Shown here in pieces: positions 25,440 to 32,320 of a stretch of 64,000 nt of DNA (position 1 is the first letter of the stretch; every line of letters starts with the position of its first letter). The stretch comes from Flavobacterium suncheonense GH29-5 = DSM 17707 (GTDB lineage Bacteria > Bacteroidota > Bacteroidia > Flavobacteriales > Flavobacteriaceae). The stretch covers positions 248,001 through 312,000 of the forward strand of contig NZ_AUCZ01000004.1 in assembly GCF_000430025.1 (NCBI RefSeq), given 5' to 3'. A program made the translations under genes and the position numbers. Below the pieces are notes generated by a model, which saw nothing but the letters and a program-made list of their open reading frames with translations, searched no databases and was not told the DNA's origin.

Positions 25440-26011
25440 TCTTTTATAATTAAATTGTACTTTATCAGCAGCCCTTTGATGCCTTCTGAGGAGAAAATGG
25501 CGCGTTTCAGTCTGGTTTTTTCAGGGTCGATGGTGAAATCGAAGCTCGTGTAAAAATCGGCTTTTTCGCAATTGGCATCGGTGAAAACGGCTAAGCGTAA
25601 ATTGCAATTGTCGAAAAGTGCTTCCGATAAATCGGTTTGCATAAAATCGACGCTTACCATGCTGCAATTGGTGAAGGTAATTTTCTTCAGTTTCAGCGCA
25701 TAAAACTGAGCGTAATCCAGCAAACAGGTGTTAAAGTGAAATTCGTGAATCACCTGATCGGTCATCGCAAAATTTACGGAAGTGAAATTACAGTGGTTAA
25801 AAAGCGCATTGCGAAATCCGACATGACCGATTTTAGCCTCTTTAAAATTGCAGTCGTAAAACGTACAGTCGATAAAAAGCGTTCCGGAAAAGTTGGCCTG
25901 CGTGAAATCGCAATTGAGAAACGTACAGTTCTCGAATTCTTTCCGTTGAATTTCGTAGGCACCGAAAATCGTGTTTTTGTATTCTTTGTCGTAGATGAAA
26001 TCCGAAGTCAT
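25436..26011 (-). CDS. Pentapeptide repeat-containing protein
   Basis: 191 residues built almost entirely of A(D/N)LXX-like pentapeptides (FENCTFLNCDFTQANFSGTLF, CTFYDCNFKEAKIGHVGFRN, LFDNCNLRLAVFTDANCEKA), which fold into a right-handed square beta helix. Many central positions are F or L, and cysteines are frequent in the i-2 position. It resembles Qnr/McbG-like proteins in length, but the loops that define Qnr gyrase protection are not evident, so the function is open. No signal peptide; cytosolic. Confidence 0.88.
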   Translation of the reverse strand: MTSDFIYDKEYKNTIFGAYEIQRKEFENCTFLNCDFTQANFSGTLFIDCTFYDCNFKEAKIGHVGFRNALFNHCNFTSVNFAMTDQVIHEFHFNTCLLDYAQFYALKLKKITFTNCSMVSVDFMQTDLSEALFDNCNLRLAVFTDANCEKADFYTSFDFTIDPEKTRLKRAIFSSEGIKGLLIKYNLIIKD

Positions 26012-26037
26012 TTTGTCTTATTTCCGGCAAATATACA

Positions 26038-26421
26038 TTAATCCGGGTTGGCAATTTTCTCAATTTTGGATAAGGTTACCGGTTTGCTGATAAAACCCTT
26101 TATGCAGCCATACGTTAATGCTTTTTCTTTGTCTTCTTTGGCAATGGAGGAACTTACAATATAGATGCTGGTGTCTGCATTAAACCGGTTCCGGATGGAA
26201 ACAATTTCATCGAGGAAATCCCAACCGTCCATAACAGGCATTTCAATATCTAAAAGAATAACATCGGGCAAGGCTGCGGATTGCTGAAAATAGGATATTG
26301 CTTCCAAACCATTAGTAAAAGAACTGACAATCGGGAAAAAAAAGCTTTTCTCAATTATTTTTTTGGTAACTAACTGATAAATTGGGTCGTCATCGATAAT
26401 ACAAATGGTTGCTTTGCTCAT
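26038..26421 (-). CDS. Single-domain response regulator
   Basis: 127-residue receiver domain without an output domain. Acidic pocket DDD (10-12), phospho-acceptor Asp58 in VILLDIEMPVMDG, conserved Ser/Thr in IVSSS, and Lys in FISKPVT. It overlaps the histidine kinase stop by 4 bp (ATGA), so it should be translated with that kinase and receive its phosphate. Rcp1/CheY-like proteins of this layout act through protein contacts rather than DNA binding. Confidence 0.92.
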   Translation of the reverse strand: MSKATICIIDDDPIYQLVTKKIIEKSFFFPIVSSFTNGLEAISYFQQSAALPDVILLDIEMPVMDGWDFLDEIVSIRNRFNADTSIYIVSSSIAKEDKEKALTYGCIKGFISKPVTLSKIEKIANPD

Positions 26422-28778
26422 CGTTTAAAATACACTTTTATAACCGTTCCGGTTCCCGGTTCGCTTTCCACTTCAATTTTTCCCTGCATCGTATCGATTT
26501 GATTTTTAGTGATAAAAAGCCCAATACCTTTCGATTCTGGATTGTCTGTAAATGTTTTGTACATTCCGAAAAGTTTATGGCCGTTTTTCTTTAAATCAAT
26601 TCCTATTCCGTTGTCTTTCACACACATTACAAGATAATCATTTTCCTCATAAGTTTTCAGTTCAATAACCGGATTTCTTTCCGGATGCGAATAACGAATA
26701 CTGTTCGAAATCAGATTGAGCAATATGCTTTCAAGATAAGCCGCATTATATTTAACGTTGCAGTCGTCTGAAATAGTATTGAGTATCGTTGCGTTTTTCT
26801 TCATAATCTGATTGCTCAGAATATTTTCCGTTTTACGGATGTATTCGTTGAGGTTCAGCAATTCGATAGAACGGTTTATATCGGTCTGAACGGAAACCAC
26901 ATCGTTGAGGTTGTCCATGGTTTCAGTAAGCGCTTCTGAAACTTTTTTCAACAGGCCGAGCAGCTCCTTTTTTTCGTTTTCATCTTGGCTTTCTTCAATT
27001 AAATTGGTAAGCGATTCAATATTGCTGGTATGCGACCGGAGATTGTGAGAAACGATATGCGAGAAATCTAGCAACCTTTTATTTTGTTCTGTGAGCAATT
27101 GTACCGAATGATTCAGATCCAGTTCAAATTGTTTTGTTTTTGAAATATCGATTAAGATACCTCTAAATTTAAACGATTCGTCATTTTCAATAAAAATGCT
27201 CACGATGTCTCTTACCCAAACGACATTGCCGGCTTTGTTAATCATGCGATATTCCCAGGTATGCGGTTGTTTCTTTTCCGCACATTCTTTTGAAAATTTT
27301 GTAACCCATTCCCGGTCTTCGGGATACAGATGATCGTACCAGAAATTATCATCGCTTATCCATTCTTCTGCAGTATAACCTAAAATATCTTTGGATTTTT
27401 CACTAACAAAAGTAACACCGGGCTTATCCGGATAACCTTCCCACACAATCCCGTCAACAGTATTGATGAGCGACTGAATGTTTTGTTTGGATAGCAATAA
27501 ATCCTGTTCCACCTGTTTACGCTTTGTGATGTCTTCCACAATAGTCATATGACTTGAGGGTTTTTCATTTTTGGTCCATAAAGGTGAAACCGTAATATTA
27601 ACCCAAATGATACTGCCATTTTTATGGAAATACCTTTTTTCGAGAGAAAAACCGTCAATTTCGCCGTTTCTGAGACGTTCCATTTGTTTTAAATCGGCTT
27701 CCAGATCGTCCAGATGGGTAATCATCATGAAATCCATGGTTTTGATTTCCTCCTGAGTATAGCCGATTTGCTCGCAAAATTTGTCATTGGCATCAATGAA
27801 GGTTCCGTTAACCGAGTTGGTGTGGGTAATTCCAAGACCGGCATGCTCGAACAACGATTTGAAAAGCAGCTCGTTTTTAATGATTTTTTCGGTCTGGATT
27901 TTTACCAGATTTTCCAGTTCGTACGGTCTTCGAAGTACTATGTTTACAAGCATTCCGCTTATGATGGACAAGATAAAAGTAAGGAACAGTACAGGAATGA
28001 ATTCTTTAATTAAAGCCGTATCGCTTTTTTCGATAATGTATAATTTCCAGTCGCCTTCGGGAATGGAGACACTTTTGAAATTTTTGTCTTTGAAATCGGA
28101 ACTTTCGTTAAGAAAAAACTGTTCGGTTTTGGTTTTCAGATCTGTTTTAGACAATTGAAAATAAAAACGGTCATCGTGCAGAGAACTGATTCCTGCAGCT
28201 CTCATAAAGGTTGAAAACCGGATGACTACAGCCGAAAAACCCCAGAATTTTCCTTTTTTAAAAACGGGTAAGCGTCCTACAATTCCCATTCCGCCTTGTT
28301 TTAATTCTACCGGCCCTACGTAATACATTTTACGCGTTTCAATGGCTTTCATGGCAGCATCTTTATGCAGAGGGCTTGTTAAAATGTTGAAATTGGCAGC
28401 TGCTTCATTCCCTTTTTCCGGGTAGGTATATTTAATGATTCCGTCTGGGACCAATTGTACGGCGTCTATGGAAGTATTGTAGCTTAAAAGTTGCTTTCCG
28501 GCTTCTTCAAAGTTTTTGGGAATTCCGTTGTCGTCTATGGTGAGGGCCATTCCTGTTGTGGTGGCATAGCTGTTTTTGAGGGTTTGTTCGATATTCTGAT
28601 GAACAATGGTAAGCAGATTTTCCATTTCAAACTGTCTGTTTTTCTTGACAACCTGATACCTGAAAAACAAAGTCAGATTCAAAACAAACAAAACCAAGAT
28701 AAAAACAAGTATCCCGGAAGTTTTAGGTCGAGAAACAAACCAACTGCTAAGAGATGTTATTTTTTTTTCAATACTCAT
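26418..28778 (-). CDS. CHASE-PAS-PAS sensor histidine kinase
   Basis: 786-residue membrane kinase. Transmembrane helix 1 at about 21-40; extracytoplasmic CHASE-like sensor (about 45-260, with SIDAVQLVPDGIIKYTYPEKGNEAAANFN and PVELKQGGMGIVGRLPVFKKG); transmembrane helix 2 at about 262-284; two PAS/PAC domains (about 300-425 and 430-555; MTIVEDITKRKQVEQDL, FRGILIDISKTKQFE); dimerisation helix with the probable phospho-histidine in FSHIVSHNLRSHTSN; and a HATPase domain with N-box LISNSIRYS, DNGIGID and GIGLFITK. CHASE domains sense small molecules such as peptides or cytokinin-like compounds; the ligand is unknown. Coupled to the response regulator gene. Confidence 0.92.
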   Translation of the reverse strand: MSIEKKITSLSSWFVSRPKTSGILVFILVLFVLNLTLFFRYQVVKKNRQFEMENLLTIVHQNIEQTLKNSYATTTGMALTIDDNGIPKNFEEAGKQLLSYNTSIDAVQLVPDGIIKYTYPEKGNEAAANFNILTSPLHKDAAMKAIETRKMYYVGPVELKQGGMGIVGRLPVFKKGKFWGFSAVVIRFSTFMRAAGISSLHDDRFYFQLSKTDLKTKTEQFFLNESSDFKDKNFKSVSIPEGDWKLYIIEKSDTALIKEFIPVLFLTFILSIISGMLVNIVLRRPYELENLVKIQTEKIIKNELLFKSLFEHAGLGITHTNSVNGTFIDANDKFCEQIGYTQEEIKTMDFMMITHLDDLEADLKQMERLRNGEIDGFSLEKRYFHKNGSIIWVNITVSPLWTKNEKPSSHMTIVEDITKRKQVEQDLLLSKQNIQSLINTVDGIVWEGYPDKPGVTFVSEKSKDILGYTAEEWISDDNFWYDHLYPEDREWVTKFSKECAEKKQPHTWEYRMINKAGNVVWVRDIVSIFIENDESFKFRGILIDISKTKQFELDLNHSVQLLTEQNKRLLDFSHIVSHNLRSHTSNIESLTNLIEESQDENEKKELLGLLKKVSEALTETMDNLNDVVSVQTDINRSIELLNLNEYIRKTENILSNQIMKKNATILNTISDDCNVKYNAAYLESILLNLISNSIRYSHPERNPVIELKTYEENDYLVMCVKDNGIGIDLKKNGHKLFGMYKTFTDNPESKGIGLFITKNQIDTMQGKIEVESEPGTGTVIKVYFKR

Positions 28779-28878
28779 TTACAGGATGAAATCAGTCCAA
28801 TCAGAAGTAAATATAATTAAAATTAAGATAGAAAAGCAGCAATTAACAGTTTAAGAAACAGGATGAGGAATAAAATAA

Positions 28879-28905
28879 AAAAAGCCCTGCAGAACAGAGC
28901 TTTTT
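28879..28905 (-). terminator. Terminator after tRNA-Arg
   Basis: Eleven-base stem AAAAAGCTCTG / CAGGGCTTTTT on the minus strand with one G-T pair and a 5-base loop, T-rich tail, starting 2 bases past the tRNA 3' end. Confidence 0.8.
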
Positions 28906-28906
28906 G

Positions 28907-28980
28907 TGACCTCGACAGGATTCAAACCTGTAACCTTCTGAGCCGTAATCAGATGCGCTATTCAGTTGCGCCACGAGGCC
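28907..28980 (-). tRNA. tRNA-Arg (anticodon ACG)
   Basis: The minus strand folds into a 74-nt cloverleaf: acceptor GGCCTCG / CGAGGTC with one G-T pair, discriminator A, D arm with GGCGCAACTGAATAGCGCA, anticodon stem TCTGA / TCAGA around TTACGGC (anticodon ACG), and T arm ACAGG-TTTGAAT-CCTGT. CCA is not encoded. It reads CGN arginine codons after A34-to-inosine editing. No integrase or attachment-site duplication is seen nearby. Confidence 0.95.
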
Positions 28981-29054
28981 GTTGTTTAATCGGGTGCAAA
29001 TATAGGAAGAAATGCGTAACTTGCAAATCAAAATCAAATAAAAATTAGAAAAAA

Positions 29055-29567
29055 ATGTCGTTACAGCAGTACATCCGTGATATTCAGGATTTTCCGAAAA
29101 CAGGAATTGTTTTTAAAGATATTACGCCCCTTTTATTGAGTCCCGAAGCCACCAGAGAATGTTTGGCATTATTAATCAGTAGTTTAGGCGAAAAAAAGAT
29201 TGATAAAGTAGTAGGAGTGGAGAGCCGCGGCTTTTTCTTTGCCACACTGTTGGCACACGAATTGAATGCGGGTTTTATACCGGTGCGGAAACCTAAAAAA
29301 TTACCATTTTCAACGATTTCCGCTTCTTATGCATTAGAATACGGTACCGATACACTGGAAATTCATACCGACGCCATCCAAAAAGGCGACAGAGTTTTAA
29401 TTCACGATGATGTTTTAGCAACCGGCGGAACCGCTAAAGCCGTTTGCGAATTGGTTGAAAAACTCGGAGGCGAAATCGTACAGTGTAACTTTCTGATGGA
29501 ATTATCGTTTCTTAACGGAAGAGAAAAACTTGAGAATAAAGAAATTTTTGCGGCAATGACTTATTAG
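29055..29567 (+). CDS. apt: Adenine phosphoribosyltransferase
   Basis: Purine salvage: adenine + PRPP to AMP. 170 residues, normal length. Substrate segments are visible: IRDIQDFPKTGIVFKDITPLL at the N-terminus, VVGVESRGFFFATLLAHEL for adenine binding, RKPKKLP, and the PRPP loop RVLIHDDVLATGGTAKA. Start at MSLQQYIRD. Its leader separates it from the divergent tRNA gene; no operon partner follows. Confidence 0.97.
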   Translation: MSLQQYIRDIQDFPKTGIVFKDITPLLLSPEATRECLALLISSLGEKKIDKVVGVESRGFFFATLLAHELNAGFIPVRKPKKLPFSTISASYALEYGTDTLEIHTDAIQKGDRVLIHDDVLATGGTAKAVCELVEKLGGEIVQCNFLMELSFLNGREKLENKEIFAAMTY

Positions 29568-29622
29568 TCGACAGTGTTTAGTAAACAGTTGGGGTTACAA
29601 GTTATTTTTCCTTCATAACAAT

Positions 29623-29763
29623 TTAGTCCAATGCTCTTGTGGTAATGTAATAGCGCCAGGCGATTATGGCTTTCTGCCAGTTTTTGGCTTTGGCTAAATC
29701 CAGACGTTGTTTGGTGAAACTCGGTAAAATCAGTTTGTTTATTTTAGCTAATATTTTGAACAT
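29623..29763 (-). CDS. Conserved-looking small basic protein, 46 aa
   Basis: A 46-codon frame with ATG at 29761-29763 and TAA at 29623-29625, bounded upstream by an in-frame stop. The product starts MFKILAKINKLILPSF and ends QKAIIAWRYYITTRALD: basic, one amphipathic helix with an aromatic C-terminal patch. From memory, proteins of this shape occur widely in Flavobacterium and are often labelled SsrA-binding protein by error; it has no SmpB features. Too short for an ORF cutoff of 60 aa, but the composition and isolated position between apt and the M56 gene support it. Function unknown. Confidence 0.65.
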   Translation of the reverse strand: MFKILAKINKLILPSFTKQRLDLAKAKNWQKAIIAWRYYITTRALD

Positions 29764-29793
29764 AAATCACTTATTTGCCGCAAAGGTATAAAA

Positions 29794-29819
29794 AAAGACC
29801 GCTTTCAGTAGCGGTCTTT
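29794..29819 (-). terminator. Terminator of the blaI-M56 operon
   Basis: Perfect 10-bp stem AAAGACCGCT / AGCGGTCTTT with a 6-base loop; the minus strand continues with a T run. Four bases past the M56 stop codon. Confidence 0.85.
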
Positions 29820-29823
29820 GTAT

Positions 29824-31695
29824 TTAGGCTTTTTTGTTTTTTAAATCAGCTTTTGCTTTTTCGAGTTCGGCTTTGGCTTTTTCCATTTCGGCTTTGGCTT
29901 TCATCATTTCTTCTTTTGCCTTCATCATTTCTTCTCGCGCACTTTCCATTTCCGGTTGTGCTTCTCTCATTCGAATCTTAGCTCTTTCCATTTCCGGACG
30001 CATTTCTTCCCTATGCTTTCTTGCTTTTTCCATGTGGATTTTTGCTCCATCCATTGCCTCTTTTCTGATTTTTTCGATTTCTTTTCTCGAAATCACCATG
30101 TTGCCGTCTTCATCTTTTAAAATGAAATCTTTTGGACCTTTTTCGCCTTTTGGTCCTTTAGTGTCGAAGGAGAACGTAAAAGCTTTTTCCATGTCTTTAA
30201 AATCCATGTCGCCCAACATATCTTCGCTTACTTTTTCGCCGTTAATCCAAACTTCTTTTTTACCGTCTTTCTCTTTTACAACGATACTTTTTTTCATTGT
30301 TCTTGGAGTTTTTGGAGGTTTTGGCGCACCTGGAACGCCTTCTGTTTCGGGTGTTTCCGGAACTTCGGGAACATCAAAGTCGAAGTCAAAATCGTCGGCC
30401 CAAACGAAAGCATCATCGTCACCATCTATGATAACACTCATCTCTTCACTGTCGTCGTTTAAGTGTTTGAAGGCTTTGATTTTTGCCAAACCTTCTCTCG
30501 GTCCTCTTTCTTTCGGAGCGCCAAAACCAATGGCTCCCTTGCCGTTTTCGTCCATTTCTTTGAAGAAACGAATCGGCTGGATTGGAGCATCACCGGAGAC
30601 CTGAGTTGTTCCTTTTTGGCCGTCTTTGTCTTTAAAATCCACTTTAACAGCGGTAATTTCTCCTTTGCTGTTTCGTTTGATTTTGGAAACTTTCAAGGTA
30701 ACACCGAATTCGTTTTTAAGCATTTCGATGTTTTTTTTAATGGCTGCATCCGATGAATTTTTGTCGATAACCACGGAAACAACTTTTTTGTTTTGCGTTC
30801 TGCTTTCCACTTTCGGAGCAGATTTTTCCTGAGCCAGCACTTTAGTCTGAAACTGGAACATGAATAAGGCCAGTAAAGGCAATACTGCGAAATACTTCCA
30901 CGAGTTTTTCTTGTCGGATTGATTTCTGTTTAACATAACAATTCGTTTTTTGATTAATGATTGATAAAAAGGATTGGTGATTGCAATGCACTGCGACTGC
31001 ATTGTTACTTTTAATAAAGTTTTCTGATAACTTTTTACGTCTTCGATGTTTTTGGTAGCTTCCGCATCGGCAATGAATTCAAGGTTTTGCGCAATGGCTT
31101 TTTTGTACAGCCATACAATCGGGTTGAACCAGAATGCGATGCAGAAAATCTGGGCGATCATCATGTCCCAGGAATGTTTCTGGGCGCTGTGAACCTGTTC
31201 GTGCTGTAAAATATTCTCCAGTTCGTCTTCTTTTAAAACCGAAGAATTGTACACGATGTAATTAAAGAAAGAGAACGGTGATTGTACTTTATCCGTATCC
31301 ACGAAATAGAAATCATTGCGTTTGATGGCTTTTGGATTTTTCAGCAATTGTTTAACGGCAAAACAGTCCACCAAGAACTTCAGCAGGAAAACCGCAATTC
31401 CGATGCCGTACAACACCGCAGCCACCATAAGCCAGTTAATCTCAAAACCCGATTCTTCCGCCGGAACGTAAGCAGTAAGCGGAATATCCGAATACTCATA
31501 AACCGACGCCGGATCTACCCAAATCACTTTCGTGTACGTAATGAACGGCAAAACCATCGAGGTGACTAACCCGGCCAGCAAAAACCAACGGTTCGAATTG
31601 AAAAACGTTTCTTTTCGAAGAAATACAAAGTAAGCGAGATAGAAAACTCCCATCAGGGCACTTACTTTAAGCAGATAAATTCCAAAAGCTTCCAT
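29824..31695 (-). CDS. BlaR1-like M56 family membrane metallopeptidase
   Basis: 623-residue regulatory protease. Four N-terminal membrane helices (about 5-25, 35-55, 88-110 and 270-285) enclose the zinc peptidase domain with HEQVH (His165, His169) and a third ligand in LEFIADAEA. In BlaR1/MecR1 such a domain cleaves the BlaI repressor. The C-terminal half is not a penicillin-binding sensor: it contains charged and strand-rich segments (KSIVVKEKDGKKEVWINGEKVSEDM) and ends in a Met/Lys/Glu/Ala coiled coil of 7-residue repeats (EEMMKAK, AEMEKAK, AELEKAK). The signal is therefore probably not a beta-lactam bound to a PBP domain. Five bases downstream of blaI. Confidence 0.88.
   Translation of the reverse strand: MEAFGIYLLKVSALMGVFYLAYFVFLRKETFFNSNRWFLLAGLVTSMVLPFITYTKVIWVDPASVYEYSDIPLTAYVPAEESGFEINWLMVAAVLYGIGIAVFLLKFLVDCFAVKQLLKNPKAIKRNDFYFVDTDKVQSPFSFFNYIVYNSSVLKEDELENILQHEQVHSAQKHSWDMMIAQIFCIAFWFNPIVWLYKKAIAQNLEFIADAEATKNIEDVKSYQKTLLKVTMQSQCIAITNPFYQSLIKKRIVMLNRNQSDKKNSWKYFAVLPLLALFMFQFQTKVLAQEKSAPKVESRTQNKKVVSVVIDKNSSDAAIKKNIEMLKNEFGVTLKVSKIKRNSKGEITAVKVDFKDKDGQKGTTQVSGDAPIQPIRFFKEMDENGKGAIGFGAPKERGPREGLAKIKAFKHLNDDSEEMSVIIDGDDDAFVWADDFDFDFDVPEVPETPETEGVPGAPKPPKTPRTMKKSIVVKEKDGKKEVWINGEKVSEDMLGDMDFKDMEKAFTFSFDTKGPKGEKGPKDFILKDEDGNMVISRKEIEKIRKEAMDGAKIHMEKARKHREEMRPEMERAKIRMREAQPEMESAREEMMKAKEEMMKAKAEMEKAKAELEKAKADLKNKKA
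29830..30050 (-). repeat. Imperfect 21-bp repeats encoding a 7-residue coiled coil
   Basis: The end of the M56 gene repeats units translating to (E/K)-M-M-K-A-K-x and variants such as AEMEKAK, AELEKAK and AKADLKN, preceded by EMERAKIRMREAQPEMES. The DNA units are near copies and could change number by slippage. Confidence 0.7.
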
Positions 31696-31700
31696 AGGCT

Positions 31701-32060
31701 TTATTTTTTCTGTTCAATCATTTCTAAAATTTCGCGTAATTCTTTAGCGCTGATTTTTTCTTCTTTCGCAAAAAAGGAAACCATGCTTTTATAGGAGTTA
31801 TTGAAATAATTTTCAATGGCAGTATTCATAAAACCTTTACGGTAATCTTCCTTCGATACAATAGGGTAGTACTGGTGCGTGTTCCCGAAGGCATTGTGCC
31901 CCACATAGCCTTTTTCTTCCAAGTTGCGGATAATCGTAGAAAGCGTGTTGTAATGCGGCTGATCTTCCGTGATTTCAGCCAAAACCTCTTTTACGAACGC
32001 TTTTTGCAGCTTCCATAAAATGTGCATTACTTCTTCTTCTTTGTTGGTTAACTTTTGCAT
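31701..32060 (-). CDS. BlaI/MecI/CopY family transcriptional repressor
   Basis: 119-residue repressor with the winged helix in residues 1-75 (LTNKEEEVMHILWKLQKAFVKEVLAEI, YNTLSTIIRNLEEKGYV) and a dimerisation tail (about 80-119). The family is inactivated by an M56 protease, encoded 5 bases downstream. Upstream on the minus strand are a promoter and two dyads with the ACTA-N6-TAGT core of the staphylococcal mec/bla operators, so autoregulation is likely. The transcript should start about 130 bases before the ATG and carry the structured element at 32084-32168. Confidence 0.93.
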   Translation of the reverse strand: MQKLTNKEEEVMHILWKLQKAFVKEVLAEITEDQPHYNTLSTIIRNLEEKGYVGHNAFGNTHQYYPIVSKEDYRKGFMNTAIENYFNNSYKSMVSFFAKEEKISAKELREILEMIEQKK

Positions 32061-32083
32061 GATCTGTTCTTTACTTATTTTTT

Positions 32084-32168
32084 GGGCGTTACCACAAGGG
32101 TCGGGCTATCCGCTGTATCTTTTGCTGCACTTCGTTTCACAAAAGGATGCCGCTGCTATCCCTAACGC
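32084..32168 (-). ncRNA. Candidate structured leader element, copy 1 (Flavo-1-like or REP-like)
   Basis: Read on the minus strand: closing arms GCGTTA / TAACGC, then AGCAGCGGCATCC, a stem CTTTTG / CAAAAG around a 15-base loop, and ATACAGCGGATAGCCCGACC. The blocks AGCGrCATCyTTTT and AAAArATACAGCGGAyAGC also occur in the element at 7949-8048, with a different hairpin between them. The promoter predicted at 32196-32226 would place the whole element in the blaI leader, ending 23 bases before the start codon. It could be a structured RNA or a REP-like repeat inserted in the leader. Confidence 0.5.
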
Positions 32169-32195
32169 AAATTCGGCTTTCATTCAAGCACAAAA

Positions 32196-32226
32196 CAAAC
32201 GTACAACTATATTTTTAGTTACACAA
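32196..32226 (-). promoter_or_regulatory. Promoter of the blaI-M56 operon
   Basis: Minus strand: TTG (32224-32226), 20 bp, TACGTTTG (32196-32203), matching TTTG-N19/20-TAnnTTTG except for the first T. Transcription should start near 32190. Confidence 0.6.
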
Positions 32227-32241
32227 CTATTTTTTTAGTTG
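32205..32241. promoter_or_regulatory. Two tandem BlaI-type operators
   Basis: Two perfect dyads: AACTA-N6-TAGTT (32205-32220) and CAACTA-N6-TAGTTG (32224-32241). Their centres are 20 bp apart, about two helical turns. Both contain ACTA-N6-TAGT, the core of the MecI/BlaI operator TACTACATATGTAGTA. They cover the spacer and the -33 element of the blaI promoter, as a repressor site should. Confidence 0.7.
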
Positions 32242-32320
32242 AATAACGAAATTTATAGTTTTATTAACATAATTGGTGAGAAGGGAGAAGGGAAAAGGGA
32301 AAAGTGAAAGGATATTGAAA
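32242..32320. other. Short intergenic region with purine-rich repeats
   Basis: AT-rich stretch followed by GAGAAGG/GAAAAGG-type repeats (about 32277-32311) directly after the MFS stop. No terminator-like hairpin seen. Confidence 0.35.

Noticed and set aside
25436-26011. Pentapeptide-repeat protein as a Qnr-type quinolone resistance protein
   Set aside because: Repeat fold is shared, but the loop pattern needed for gyrase protection is not evident.
28907-28980. tRNA-Arg as an integration site
   Set aside because: No integrase, no direct repeat of the tRNA 3' end and no change of gene content on either side.
28843-29048. Short frames on both strands over 28843-29048
   Set aside because: They cross the tRNA-Arg gene and its terminator; the tRNA explains the sequence.
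31969-32238. 89-codon plus-strand frame over the start of blaI
   Set aside because: Antisense to the blaI N-terminus and through the leader element and operators; no support.
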